In this document: piece after piece, positions 33,633-42,697 of the stretch
Position numbering within the stretch: the first letter of the stretch is position 1
Layout: the number at the start of each line of letters is the position of its first letter
Assembly (NCBI RefSeq): GCF_003259195.1
Contig: NZ_QJPK01000001.1
Location: forward strand, 620,001-684,000
Direction of reading: 5' to 3'
Source: Paracoccus sediminilitoris
Lineage (GTDB): Bacteria; Pseudomonadota; Alphaproteobacteria; Rhodobacterales; Rhodobacteraceae
Length of the DNA: 64,000 nucleotides
Made by a program: the position numbers and the translations under genes
The notes under the pieces: generated by a model
What the model saw: the letters and a program-made list of their open reading frames with translations, nothing else
Database searches by the model: none
Told to the model about the DNA's origin: nothing

Positions 33633-34457
33633 ATGGACGCCAGTGTGACCGATAGCGTGAACTCGACCGTCATCGGACTGATGTCCACCGCCCTCGCGGT
33701 CGCAATTGTTCTGATCGCCTATTCCTTGGCCCGGCGTTTCCTTCAGCCTGGGCATGAGACAGATCGCACCTTCGAGCTTGCAGGGAACGTGGGCGTTCGG
33801 ATCGCTGCCCTGCACGGGCTAATCCTCGCTCTCGTCTACGCTCAGGAACTTGACGATTACAAAGCGCTGCGGACTGTGCTGGTGCAGGAGGCTGTCGCGG
33901 TCTCGGACGTCTGGAATGACGCAAAGCGATATGGCGGAAGGCTGGAACCCGCTGTTCAACATGGCATGGCGGCCTATCTGCAGGAAGTGGTCGCGAACGA
34001 ATGGCCGCGTCTCGCAGAACGCAAGGGCCTGTCCGGCAGGGCTTGGACGACCTGGGATGACGTATATGTTCAGATCCTTGACGCAAATCCCGAGTCGCCG
34101 CGGCAAGAGTATCTTCGCGGCCGGATGCTGGACCGTGTCACCGAAATCGCCTCTTTCCGGCAGCAGCGCGAAGCAGTCGCGCAGCGGACTTTTGCGATTT
34201 TATTCTGGATTCCGGCGCTCGTTGGTCTCGCGCTTCTAGCGGTCCCTTTTTATCTGTCTCGTCCCTCGAAAACGCATCTTATCCTGATGTCTCTGTTCGG
34301 CGCCTATTCGGGAATGGTGCTCTTCTTCATCTATGCGTTTTCCAATCCGTTTCAGGCCCCCAGCCGCCTTGAACCCATTCCGTTTCAGCACCTTCTCGAC
34401 GGAGCCATAGGCCGAACACTTCCCACTGCTCCAGAAGAAACATCCGGCTCGCCCTGA
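33633..34457 (+). CDS. DUF4239-like (bestrophin-like) membrane protein
   Basis: Protein of 274 residues with two N-terminal helices (about 12-32 and 55-72), a soluble middle (VLVQEAVAVSDVWNDAKRYG, AAYLQEVVANEWPRL) and two C-terminal helices (about 188-207 and 215-235) before a PFQAPSRLEPIPFQHLLD end. This layout and the NPFxGPxxxxP-like motif fit DUF4239 membrane proteins. Function unknown; it lies alone before the IS element. A weak start is used because nothing better is in frame. Confidence 0.65.
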   Translation: MDASVTDSVNSTVIGLMSTALAVAIVLIAYSLARRFLQPGHETDRTFELAGNVGVRIAALHGLILALVYAQELDDYKALRTVLVQEAVAVSDVWNDAKRYGGRLEPAVQHGMAAYLQEVVANEWPRLAERKGLSGRAWTTWDDVYVQILDANPESPRQEYLRGRMLDRVTEIASFRQQREAVAQRTFAILFWIPALVGLALLAVPFYLSRPSKTHLILMSLFGAYSGMVLFFIYAFSNPFQAPSRLEPIPFQHLLDGAIGRTLPTAPEETSGSP

Positions 34458-34780
34458 CAGATGCGATCAGACTACCCCCGATGGTCGCCTGCCCCCCTTT
34501 TCTCGGCCGCAGTCTGGTCGTGACCTGCTACCAATATTTCATCCGACTGCGACCGGAGCAAGGAAATGGGCCGGAAGGTCAGGCGGGGAGTTGTATGAGC
34601 GGGGATCGCAGTCATCGGCAAGCCTTTTGCCACTGCCTGCAGAATCCTCACACCAAATCAATCAGCTTTCGTCCCACATAGAAGACCGTGCCCGCACGAT
34701 CTCGCTGCGCAAGGCACAAACGGCCGGTCTGTGGAAGCTGCACCGCAGCGCCAGCCAAGCACCGAGCGGCGGCTAATGGG
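34458..34780. other. 323-base gap left of the IS1111-type element
   Basis: No complete gene. The frame 34591-34776 ends in LSSHIEDRARTISLRKAQTA and GLWKLHRSASQAPSGG, which has coding-like composition and could be the 3' remnant of a gene cut off by rearrangement. This is weak evidence. Confidence 0.35.
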
Positions 34781-34851
34781 ATGTGTCGGCTGCTTCCCCA
34801 CAGTTGGGTTACCCTGACGAGGGGTCAACCGTGCAACAAGGAGAAGTAGCC

Positions 34852-35919
34852 ATGTGTGCAAAGAAGACCGGAAGCCTCGAAGACCTTGCCGTGGTCGGTG
34901 TCGATATCGGCAAGGACACGTTTCATCTGGTCGGGTTCGACCGCGCGGGCCAGCTGGTCATACGCAAACAGATCAAGCGGCTGGCGTTGAGTGCCACATT
35001 CGAACAGCTCCCACGCTGCATCGTCGGGATGGAAGCCTGCCTTGGCGCTCATTTTGTCAGCCGGACGCTGCGAGGCATGGGTTTCGAGCCGCGGATCATT
35101 CCGGCGATCTACGTGAAGCCCTTCAACAAGGGCCAAAAGAATGACTACAACGATGCCGAGGCTATCATGGAGGCTGCGTTGCGGCCGAACCTCCGGACCG
35201 TTTCTGAGAAGGACGAGGATCAGCTCGATCTTCAGGCCCTTCACCGGGTCAGGGCACGACTGGTTTCGCGGCGCACGGCCACCATCAACCAGATCCGGGC
35301 CTTCCTGATCGAACAGGGCATCACTGTCCGGTCGGGGCTGCGGGCGCTAAAGAATTCCTTCGAGACGATCCTCGAACAGCGACAGGACGAGATTTCGCCC
35401 CGGATGCGCGGCATTTTGATCGGGCTCTATGGCGACTGGCTTTGGCTGGACAAACGGATCGAGGACGTCTCGGGCCAGATCGAGGAGATCAGCCGCACGG
35501 AAGAGAACTGCGCCAACGTCATGACCATCCCCGGGATCGGTCCAATGATCTCGACGGCAATGGTCGCGGCAGTTGGCAAGGGGGAGGCTTTCGACCGAGG
35601 TCGGGACTTTGCCGCGTGGGTCGGTTTGGTGCCGACCCAATACAGCACGGGCGGGAGAACGATCGTCGGGCGGATCACCAAACGGGGCAGCCGCTATCTT
35701 CGCATGCTATTCGTCCAGGCGGCGAAGGTGATCATGATGCGTCAGAACAGGTGGTCCACCTTCAGCTTCGGCCCTTGGCTGACCGAAGCGGTAAAGCGCA
35801 TGCCGCGCAACAAGGCCGCCGTTGCGCTGGCCAAAAAACTTGCCCGAACCGCATGGAGCGTTCTGCGACACGGAACCCGGTTCGACGCCCCAAAAGATAT
35901 GGCCATGGAAACCATCTGA
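34852..35919 (+). CDS. IS110-family (IS1111 group) transposase
   Basis: Protein of 355 residues, intact. The N-terminal DEDD/RuvC-like catalytic residues are in VVGVDIGKDTFHLV (Asp), GMEACLGAHF (Glu) and NDYNDAEAI (two Asp). The C-terminal transposase-20 part has MTIPGIGPMISTAMVAAVG (helix-hairpin-helix) and GLVPTQYSTGGRTIVGRITK with the essential Ser. AAGGAGA stands six bases before the ATG. Length and motif spacing are normal, so the element may still be active. Confidence 0.95.
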   Translation: MCAKKTGSLEDLAVVGVDIGKDTFHLVGFDRAGQLVIRKQIKRLALSATFEQLPRCIVGMEACLGAHFVSRTLRGMGFEPRIIPAIYVKPFNKGQKNDYNDAEAIMEAALRPNLRTVSEKDEDQLDLQALHRVRARLVSRRTATINQIRAFLIEQGITVRSGLRALKNSFETILEQRQDEISPRMRGILIGLYGDWLWLDKRIEDVSGQIEEISRTEENCANVMTIPGIGPMISTAMVAAVGKGEAFDRGRDFAAWVGLVPTQYSTGGRTIVGRITKRGSRYLRMLFVQAAKVIMMRQNRWSTFSFGPWLTEAVKRMPRNKAAVALAKKLARTAWSVLRHGTRFDAPKDMAMETI

Positions 35920-36139
35920 CGCTTTCCACGGTCAAAAGGAGTTCGCGACAGAGAGGACAGCATCGAACGGAGAAAATACACCCCCAGAGTCTGACGGCCC
36001 TTATGGTCAGCAAGGACCTTGCCGCTAGGAGACCAAGGCGCGTGCGTAACCCCATCAAGGCCACGGTCTGCGAGCCGATCAAAAGGCCGGATACATATGA
36101 GCGATTTCCGAAGTCGTGCCAAATTCTCAATTGCGAACA
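35920..36139 (+). ncRNA. Candidate guide (seek/bridge) RNA region of the IS element
   Basis: IS1111-group elements are known to encode a guide RNA in the non-coding part after the transposase gene. This element has 220 such bases, with short complementary segments (for example CGGA at 36092 and TCCG at 36108). The exact RNA ends and loops cannot be set by eye; the call rests mainly on family knowledge. Confidence 0.4.
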
Positions 36140-36255
36140 GCAGCCGACACATACAAAAAGGCCGGGTCACGCCTTGCGGGCGCCGGAGGTTTGCTCCACA
36201 CAGCCGGCCATGAGTTCAAGACAAAAAACGTCGCCGAAGCGCCTTGCATAAGCTT

Positions 36256-37109
36256 CTAGGCTCCAGACCCATTGATTTCAGTCCGTTGCCGTGATCCAGG
36301 CTCCGCAAGGAGACCTGATCTATGAGCAATCTTTACTGGCTGGCCGAGGCGCGGATTGAGCGCCTGAAACCGTTTTCCCCAAGAGCCATGGCAAGCCCCG
36401 GGTTGATGATCGAAGGGTTCTGAGTGGTATAATCTTCATCAATCGCAATGGTTTGCGGTGGTGCGACGTGCTTGGGGATTGGTCCGGCCAAAACTCTCTA
36501 CAACCGCTGGAAACGCTGGAGTGAAAAGGGCGTCTTCGCCCGGATCATGGCGGGCCTGGCCGCCGAAGGCGCCAAAGGCGCCGATCACAAGCCTATCATG
36601 ATCGACGCGACCTGTTTGAAAGCGCACCGCACGGCCTCCAGCCTGCGGGTAAAAAAGGGGGGGCGTGCTTGCCAAATCGGGCGCACGAAGGGCGGCATGA
36701 ACACGAAGTGACATGCCGTCACTGATGCGAAGGGCCGCCCGATCCAGGTCTTCATGTCGGCCGGACAGGTGAGCGATGACACCGGTGCAGCCGCGCTGCT
36801 GAGTAGCCTGCCGAAGGCGGATTGGCTCTTGGGGGATCGTGGATAGGATGCCGATTGGCGACGACAAGCGTTGAAAGACAACGGGATAAAGGTTTGCATC
36901 CCCGGTCGAAAGTCACGCAAGAAAGCCGTGAAACATGACAGGCGACGGTACAAGCGACGCAACCGGATCAAGATCATGTTCGGCCGCCTGAAAGACTGCA
37001 GACGCGTCGCAACACGATACGACCGATGCCCCGAGATCTTCCTCTCCGCAATAGCTCTCGCAGCAACAATCCTCTTCTGGCTCTGAAAATCAATGAGGCT
37101 GGAGCCTAG
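36256..37109 (+). mobile_element. IS5-family element, decayed
   Basis: Imperfect terminal inverted repeats of about 26 bp: CTAGGCTCCAGACCCATTGA and six further bases at 36256-36281, and its near complement at 37083-37109. CTAG stands at both ends, fitting the (C)TAG target choice of the IS427-like group. The single transposase gene inside is inactivated. Confidence 0.85.
36322..37086 (+). pseudogene. IS5-family transposase, frameshifted and with two stops
   Basis: The chain begins MSNLYWLAEARIERLKPF, then the frame changes near 36400 and again near 36470 (KTLYNRWKRWSEKGVFARIM, MIDATCLKAHRTAS). A TGA at 36709 replaces the expected residue before HAVTDAKGRP, and a TAG at 36844 interrupts LLGDRG-DADW. 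Near the end NRIKIMFGRLKD has Lys where the catalytic Glu of the DDE triad is expected. So the gene is dead by several independent changes, in contrast with the intact neighbour IS. Confidence 0.9.
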
Positions 37110-37654
37110 GCGTCCTGATCAGATCGCCGAGTCGGGTGCGCCCATCGAGTCTTCCCGATGCCAGGTGGGCCGTCGAGGATCACCGGAGGCAGCCGGAAGC
37201 CAACATGTCCCTCGCGCACCGAGCAGCGCATTGCGTGCCAGGCATATTTGGTCGCGACGGACATCCAGGGCATCTCGGCATGCAGGGTCGCGGCCAAACC
37301 GTCCGCCTGATGCTCGTCCGTGATGGCAGCGAGGGCGACGCCGCTCTTGAGCACCGACAGCTTGTCCCGGTCTGACCTTTCGAGGTGCGCGATCCCTGAC
37401 AGGCGCAGTTTGCGCTCGTGCAACCGGGCGGCCCGCCGATCCACCCGCGTGTGGCCTTCGGGCGTCAGGCTGACGCCGTCGAGGCGGCCCATGCAGGCAA
37501 GGTCGTAGAGCTTCTCCTCATCCTGCTCGCCCGGATCGACGGCGGCACGATCAACGCGGATCCGGGTGAGGTGCAGCATCAGGCGCTTGGCGATATTGCG
37601 CGGCGTGAGGTCAGGATCGGGAAAGCTGGCTTTGATGAAGGGATGACGGGGCAT
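37110..37654 (-). pseudogene. AAA ATPase gene truncated at the IS5-family element
   Basis: About 170 residues remain: MPRHPFIKASFPDPDLTPRN at the start, a Leu/Arg-rich middle, then LHAEMPWMSVATKYAWHAMR and a Walker A in VILDGPPGIGKTRWA. After Walker A the frame appears to slip (RLGDLI continues in another frame) and the sequence runs into the IS end at 37109. Walker B and the remainder are absent. Relatives are AAA ATPases with Lon-like ATPase domains; the remaining part cannot work. Confidence 0.75.
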
Positions 37655-37953
37655 GAGCGGTCCTCGACAAGCTGGAGCGCATCGCCGCCGCCGGAAGGGT
37701 GCGACGGGGCAGAGGCGCAGATTGCAGAAGGACCCTGGTCAGGGCTCAGCGATGAACGTCGGAGCGACAGGCGTCAAGCCAGGGCTGCAAACCTGGTCCT
37801 GTCGCTGCCGATCAGGAGCCGTTGCAGCTCATTCGAACCCAAGTATATGACTTGTGGAGAATTTTTCTCCAACCCGACACGCGATGGCAGTTTTATGCGT
37901 GCCGGAATGGAAGTGACAACCGCAAAATGGCAGTTTTTCGGTGGTCATAACAA
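37655..37953. other. 299-base gap at the right border of the accessory patch
   Basis: No gene recognised. Sequence from about 37840 to 37950 is AT-rich; the return to high GC at 37954 with the glutamine synthetase-like gene marks the border of the accessory region. No att-like repeat was found by eye. Confidence 0.5.
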
Positions 37954-39297
37954 TCAGACCGTATCCAGATACAGTTCGACCGTTTCCTCATCCGACAGTT
38001 CGGCCATGTAATGCAGTTCCTGCCGCTTGGTCATCAGGTAGTTCTCGACCAGATGGGCCGGCAGGATGCGGCGGATCTCGGGGCAGTTGTCGAAGGCCTC
38101 GATGGCCGCGCCCCAGTCACCGGGCAGCTGGCCCAGGTTCTTGTCGTAGGCGTTGCCCTTGAAGGGCGCGGGCGCCTCCAGCTTGTCTTCGATGCCGTTC
38201 AGCGCCGCACCCAGGATGGCCGCCACGGTCAGATAGGGGTTCACGTCGCCCCCCGCCACGCGATGTTCGATCCGCCGCGCCTTGGGTCCCGATGACGGAA
38301 TGCGGATCGCCGCCGTGCGGTTCTCATAGGCCCAACCGATGCCGGTCGGCGCATGGGCGTTCGGGACCAGCCGGTCATAGCTGTTTTCATGCGGCGCAAA
38401 CAGCAGGGTCGATCCGGGCATGGCGCGCAGGCAGCCGGCGACGGCCTGGCGCAGTTCCTCGGTCCCCTCCTCGCCGCCATTGTCGAAGATGTTGCGTCCG
38501 TCCTTGGTCAGGATCGAGAAATGCATGTGCAGCCCGTTGCCGGAAAACTGCTCATAGGGTTTGGCCATGAAGCTGGCCGCAAAGCCGTAATTGCGGGCGA
38601 CGCCCTTGACCAGCGTCTTGAACAGCCAGGTGTCGTCGGCGGCCTTCAGGGGATCGGCCTGATGCATCAGGTTGATCTCGAACTGGCCGGGCCCGGCCTC
38701 GGAAATGGCGGTATCGGCGGGGATGTCCATCGATTCGCAGGCGTCGTAAAGCGTGGTGAAGAACTGGTCGAACGTGTCCAGCGCGCGCAGCGACAGAACC
38801 TCGCCGCCGGTGCGGCGCTTGCCGGACCGCGGGCTGGGCGGCACGCGCAGCTGACGACCGCTGTCGTCGATCAGGAAAAATTCCAGCTCGGTCGCGACGA
38901 CCGGCACCAGCCCGGCCGCGTCATAGCGTTCTACCACGCGGGCCAGCGCCTGACGCGGATCGCCGTCATAGGGTCGGCCATCGGGGTGGAACATCCACAG
39001 GGGCAGCAGCGCGGTGGGCGAGGCCTCCAGCCAGGGCATGGGGACGAAACCGCGTTCAGTGGGCAGCAGCAGCCCGTCGGGGTCGCCGGATTCAAAGACC
39101 AGGGGGCTGTCCTCGACATCCTCGCCCCAGATATCTAGGTTCAGCACCGAATAGGGAAATTTGGTCCCCTCCTCGACCAGCTTGTCGGCATATTTCGCGG
39201 GCAACCGCTTGCCCCGTGCCACGCCGTTCAGATCGGCGGCCGCTACACGGATCGTCCTGACTTCGGGGTGTTCGCGCAGCCATTCCATCTGTGTCAT
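37954..39297 (-). CDS. Glutamine synthetase-family enzyme, gamma-glutamylpolyamine synthetase type
   Basis: Protein of 447 residues of the GlnA fold. N-terminal VRVAAADLNG-type beta-grasp (IRVAAADLNGVARGKRLPAK), catalytic ATELEFFLID, EAGPGQFEIN, SGNGLHMHFS, RIEHRVAGGDVNPYLTVAAI. These match the PuuA-like branch that ligates glutamate to amines such as putrescine rather than the ammonia-assimilating GlnA. The ATG overlaps the stop of a basic-amino-acid permease gene, and the whole operon (ATPase, binding protein, two permeases, this enzyme) suggests uptake and gamma-glutamylation of a polyamine or related amine. Substrate is inferred. Confidence 0.85.
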   Translation of the reverse strand: MTQMEWLREHPEVRTIRVAAADLNGVARGKRLPAKYADKLVEEGTKFPYSVLNLDIWGEDVEDSPLVFESGDPDGLLLPTERGFVPMPWLEASPTALLPLWMFHPDGRPYDGDPRQALARVVERYDAAGLVPVVATELEFFLIDDSGRQLRVPPSPRSGKRRTGGEVLSLRALDTFDQFFTTLYDACESMDIPADTAISEAGPGQFEINLMHQADPLKAADDTWLFKTLVKGVARNYGFAASFMAKPYEQFSGNGLHMHFSILTKDGRNIFDNGGEEGTEELRQAVAGCLRAMPGSTLLFAPHENSYDRLVPNAHAPTGIGWAYENRTAAIRIPSSGPKARRIEHRVAGGDVNPYLTVAAILGAALNGIEDKLEAPAPFKGNAYDKNLGQLPGDWGAAIEAFDNCPEIRRILPAHLVENYLMTKRQELHYMAELSDEETVELYLDTV

Positions 39298-40118
39298 CTC
39301 ACTATCTGAGGGCGATACTTGACGCGCCGGACCTGCCCCGGAAGGTGTCGGTTCAGGCGCCTGTTTACCCTGCCAAACAGCCAGATCAAAGCCAAGGTGG
39401 CCGCGACGAAATAAGCCGCGGCAATCGGATAGGCCACGAAGGGGTTGAAGGTCTTGTCGGCGAAATAGCTGGCATAATAGAGCGCGTCGCCGCGCTGCTG
39501 GAACGCCGGAAAGCCGCTGAAATAGACCAGCGTCGTGGCATGGAACAGGAAGATCGCCTCGTTGGTATAGCTGGGCCAAGCCAACCGCATCATCGTGGGC
39601 CAGATGATGCGCCGGAACCGCGTCCAGCCGGTCATGCCATAGGCGTCGGCGGCCTCGACATCGCCTTTGGGGACAGACATCAGCGCCCCGTGGAAGATCT
39701 GGGCGGAATAGGCGGCGGTGTTCAGGATCAGGACGAACAGCCCCCCCGCCCAGGCCCGCGTCATCCAGCTGGTCTGGACCGTGATGCCCAAGATATCGAC
39801 CCCCGCGCGGGGCAGCAGGACCAGCGCCTCGTAGGCGATGAAGAACTGGATGAACAGCGGGCTGCCGCGGAAAACAAAGATGAAGGCGTTGGCGGGAACG
39901 CGCGCCCAAGGATGACGGCTGGCCTTGGCCACTGCCAGCCCATTGGCCAGCACGAAACCGAAAGCCAGCGCCAAAAACGCGAAATAGAGGTTCCAGATCA
40001 GCCCCGACCCGATCAGCGTGAATTGCTGACACAGCGTGTAATCGGCCCGTGGCAGCAGGCGTTCGCCCATGCCGATGGAACGCAGCGCGTAATCGGTGAT
40101 CGTCTGCGCGCAGCTCAT
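39294..40118 (-). CDS. Polar amino acid ABC transporter permease (HisM-like)
   Basis: Protein of 274 residues with about five helices and the EAA loop EAADAYGMTGWTRFRRIIWP. FVFRGSPLFIQFFIAYEAL is the usual RGTPL-type motif of HisM/GlnP permeases, and ALVFFS-like VYFSGFP follows. It overlaps the upstream permease gene and the downstream synthetase gene by four bases each. With the neighbour permease it makes the membrane channel for a basic amino acid or polyamine-like substrate. Confidence 0.92.
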   Translation of the reverse strand: MSCAQTITDYALRSIGMGERLLPRADYTLCQQFTLIGSGLIWNLYFAFLALAFGFVLANGLAVAKASRHPWARVPANAFIFVFRGSPLFIQFFIAYEALVLLPRAGVDILGITVQTSWMTRAWAGGLFVLILNTAAYSAQIFHGALMSVPKGDVEAADAYGMTGWTRFRRIIWPTMMRLAWPSYTNEAIFLFHATTLVYFSGFPAFQQRGDALYYASYFADKTFNPFVAYPIAAAYFVAATLALIWLFGRVNRRLNRHLPGQVRRVKYRPQIVR

Positions 40119-40981
40119 GCGATGCCCCCCGCGCCCATCGTGGCCTGTCCGCGCGACAGGCGGCGCGTGACCCGCGCCAGGACGCGTTCAGACACGAAGG
40201 TCATCAGCAGATAGAAGATCAGGATCGCCAGGAAGTAATACAGCCGCCAGTCGGGATGTGGATAGCTGAAGGCGCTGGTCTTGGACCCGCCCAGTTCGCG
40301 CGCCCAATAGACGATGTCCTCGACCCCCAGCAGGAACAGCAGGGGTGTGGCCTTGATCAGGATCATCCACAGGTTCGACAGCCCCGGCAGGGCATAGGTC
40401 CACATCTGCGGGATCAGGACCCGGCGCGTCACCTGGCGCTGCGTCATGCCGTAAGCTTCGGCCGTTTCCAGCTGTGAATGCGGGACCGCCTGCATCGCGC
40501 CGTAGAGCACGTTCGCGGCAAAGGCACCGAAGACCACGGAAAAGGCGATGACGGCCAAGAAGATGCCATAGGTGTCATGCACCCAAGGGGGGCTGGTACT
40601 GAGTGGCAGCTTGGCGGCAGCGCAGACGACGAAATCATTGCCCTGACGGATCGGTTCGTCACCCTCGCACAGCATCTTGGCGCGCAGCCATTCAAAGCCC
40701 TGGTCCAGCGCGATCGGCACGAACAGGAAGAACAGGATGTCGGGAATGCCCCGCACCATGGAGGTATAGATCTTGCCGAACCAGCGCAGCGGCGCGATCC
40801 GCGACCGCGAGGCCATCGCCCCGCCGAAACCGAACAAGAGCGCCACCGGCGCGGTGATGGCCAGCAACAGCAGCACCGTTCCGAAGCTGCCATAGAACAG
40901 CAGATGCGTGCCGGATGTCAGATAGCATGACAGCCAGGCAAGCCCATCAAGTGTGGACGGATCGGTGCAATAGGAAAACAT
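40115..40981 (-). CDS. Polar amino acid ABC transporter permease (HisQ-like)
   Basis: Protein of 288 residues. The MVRGIPDILFFLFVPIALDQ segment and the EAA loop ETAEAYGMTQRQVTRRVLIPQM define the HisQ/GlnP class; GVEDIVYWARELGGSKTSAF is a longer loop near the C terminus. An insertion with two Cys (LCEGDEPIRQGNDFVVCAAA) lies between helices and faces the periplasm. The gene starts 50 bases after the binding-protein stop, across a strong stem-loop. Confidence 0.92.
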   Translation of the reverse strand: MFSYCTDPSTLDGLAWLSCYLTSGTHLLFYGSFGTVLLLLAITAPVALLFGFGGAMASRSRIAPLRWFGKIYTSMVRGIPDILFFLFVPIALDQGFEWLRAKMLCEGDEPIRQGNDFVVCAAAKLPLSTSPPWVHDTYGIFLAVIAFSVVFGAFAANVLYGAMQAVPHSQLETAEAYGMTQRQVTRRVLIPQMWTYALPGLSNLWMILIKATPLLFLLGVEDIVYWARELGGSKTSAFSYPHPDWRLYYFLAILIFYLLMTFVSERVLARVTRRLSRGQATMGAGGIA

Positions 40982-40996
40982 CGGATATCCCGGATG

Positions 40997-41023
40997 GCCG
41001 CCGCGGCCCGTGACCGCGGCGGC
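40997..41023 (-). other. Intercistronic stem-loop after the binding-protein gene
   Basis: GCCGCCGCGG and CCGCGGCGGC form a perfect 10-bp stem with a 7-base loop between the binding-protein and HisQ-like genes. No T run follows. It probably protects or limits the transcript so that more binding protein than permease is made. Confidence 0.75.
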
Positions 41024-41031
41024 GGGTCATG

Positions 41032-41766
41032 TCACTCGAAGGTCAGGGCGTCGTCGCCGAACCACTTGACGATCAGCTCGTTCAGGCTGCCGTCTTCCTT
41101 CATCTCGGTGATGACAGCGTCGAACTTGTCCTTCAGCTCGGTATCGGACTGGCGCAGACCCATGCCGATGCCTTCGCCCAGGGGAACGGCATCCTTGCCG
41201 TCGACCCAGACCAACTCGCCGCCTGATTCCTCGACGATGGGGGCCAGGAAGTCGCGGTCGGCGAAAACGGCGTCAGCCTCGCCGTTGCGGACGGCGGCGA
41301 CGGTCTGGTCGGGGTTGGGATATTCCAGCAGGGTCGCGCCGGTTTCGGCCACATGCCCGGCCTGAATGGTGCTGGTCTGGGCGGCGACGATGCCGCCTTC
41401 CACGTCCACGTCGGCCGACAGTGCCGCATAGGCCGACGGCATTGCGGGGGTATAGGGCTGGGTGAACTGGATGACCGCCTTGCGCTCCTCGTTGATGTTC
41501 ATGCCGGCCATGATCGTGTCATAGTTCGACGACACCAGGTTCGGGATGATCGAATCCCAATCGTTGCGGACCCAGGTGCAGTCCAGTTCGGCGCGGGTGC
41601 ACAGCTCGTTGCCCAGCTCGATCTCGAAACCGGTCACTTCGCCGGTCGCATCGTCGATGAAGTTATAGGGGGCATAGGCGCCTTCGGTGCCCATGCGGAT
41701 GGTTTCAGCCTGTGCCAGACCGGCGGTCAAGGCCAGCGTGGCGGCGGCAATCATCAGGGATTTCAT
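41032..41766 (-). CDS. Periplasmic basic amino acid-binding protein (lysine/arginine/ornithine type)
   Basis: Protein of 244 residues with a signal peptide ending GLAQA. Mature start ETIRMGTEGAYAPYNFID and VTGFEIELGNELCTRAEL are classic for HisJ/ArgT-type proteins, including the acidic patch that binds the substrate alpha-amine. DSIIPNLVSSNYDTIMAGMN and EAVFADRDFLAPIV-like ADAVFADRDFLAP are the ligand loop and hinge. It delivers the substrate to the HisQ/M-like permeases. Relatives bind lysine, arginine, ornithine, octopine or nopaline. Confidence 0.93.
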   Translation of the reverse strand: MKSLMIAAATLALTAGLAQAETIRMGTEGAYAPYNFIDDATGEVTGFEIELGNELCTRAELDCTWVRNDWDSIIPNLVSSNYDTIMAGMNINEERKAVIQFTQPYTPAMPSAYAALSADVDVEGGIVAAQTSTIQAGHVAETGATLLEYPNPDQTVAAVRNGEADAVFADRDFLAPIVEESGGELVWVDGKDAVPLGEGIGMGLRQSDTELKDKFDAVITEMKEDGSLNELIVKWFGDDALTFE

Positions 41767-41802
41767 TGCGGCATAGTCTCCTGTTGGTGTTCGTTTTTTT
41801 GT

Positions 41803-42603
41803 TTAATGGGCCATCGTGGCCGACAGGAACTGGCGCAGACGGTCCGTCTGCGGGTTCCCGAACAGCTGCGATGGCGGGCCTTCTTCGCAGATCACGCCCT
41901 GGTGCAGGAAGACGACGTGATCGCTGACATCGGCGGCCAGCCGCATGTCATGGGTGACCATGATCATCGTGCGATGTTCGCCGGCCAGATCCTTGATGAC
42001 CTTGACGACCTCCTGCTGCAGTTCGGGGTCCAGCGCGCTGGTCGGTTCGTCGAACAGCAGCGCCGTGGGCTGCATGCACAGCGCGCGCGCGATAGCGGCA
42101 CGCTGTTGCTGGCCGCCCGACAGCTGGGCGGGCCAGGCATCGGCCTTGTCGCCGATGCCGACCTTGTCCAGCAGGGCCCGGGCGCGGGCCTCGACGGTGC
42201 CGCGATCCTCGCCCAGCACGGTCAGCGGCGCCTCCATGACGTTCTGCAGGATCGTCATATGGGCCCACAGGTTGAACTGCTGGAAGACCATCGACAGGTT
42301 GGTGCGGAACCGCGTCACCTGGGCACGGTCGGCCGGGGCGCGATCAAGGCCCTTGCCCTTCCAGCGCACGGCCTCGCCGTCGAACAGGATATCGCCCGCC
42401 TGGCTGTTCTCCAGCAGGTTGCAGCAGCGCAGCAGGGTGGATTTTCCCGAACCGGAAGAGCCGATCAGGCTGACCACGTGACCGCGTGGGGCGGTCATCG
42501 AGACGCCCTTCAGCACATCAAGCTGGCCATAGGACTTGTGCAGCCCGTTGATCTGGATGACCGGCGTGGTCGTGTCGGAGGGGGTCGGGGTCTGGTTCAT
42601 CAT
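41803..42603 (-). CDS. Polar amino acid ABC transporter ATPase (HisP-like)
   Basis: Protein of 266 residues. Walker [14 protein letters not shown]-loop [15 protein letters not shown], signature [15 protein letters not shown] and Walker [16 protein letters not shown] are all intact. First gene of the operon ATPase, binding protein, permease, permease, synthetase. ATG at 42603 or at 42600 could be used; the ribosome site is weak. A TTG further upstream is less likely. Confidence 0.93.
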   Translation of the reverse strand: MMNQTPTPSDTTTPVIQINGLHKSYGQLDVLKGVSMTAPRGHVVSLIGSSGSGKSTLLRCCNLLENSQAGDILFDGEAVRWKGKGLDRAPADRAQVTRFRTNLSMVFQQFNLWAHMTILQNVMEAPLTVLGEDRGTVEARARALLDKVGIGDKADAWPAQLSGGQQQRAAIARALCMQPTALLFDEPTSALDPELQQEVVKVIKDLAGEHRTMIMVTHDMRLAADVSDHVVFLHQGVICEEGPPSQLFGNPQTDRLRQFLSATMAH

Positions 42604-42697
42604 CCGCGCATTGGGCGTCAAACGGCTCCGATTTGCAACGGGGACTTGCAGGCAACCTGACCATAAGGGCAGGCTGCCGCAACGTCATCGAAGCCTG

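Larger units (their letters stand above)
34781..36152 (+). mobile_element. IS110-family element, IS1111 group
   Basis: Limits given are the outer ends of a perfect 13-bp inverted repeat: ATGTGTCGGCTGC at 34781-34793 and GCAGCCGACACAT at 36140-36152. Subterminal repeats of this kind set the IS1111 group apart from classic IS110. The true ends probably lie a few bases further out. The element carries one intact transposase and a 220-base non-coding 3' part. There is no obvious target duplication. Confidence 0.85.
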
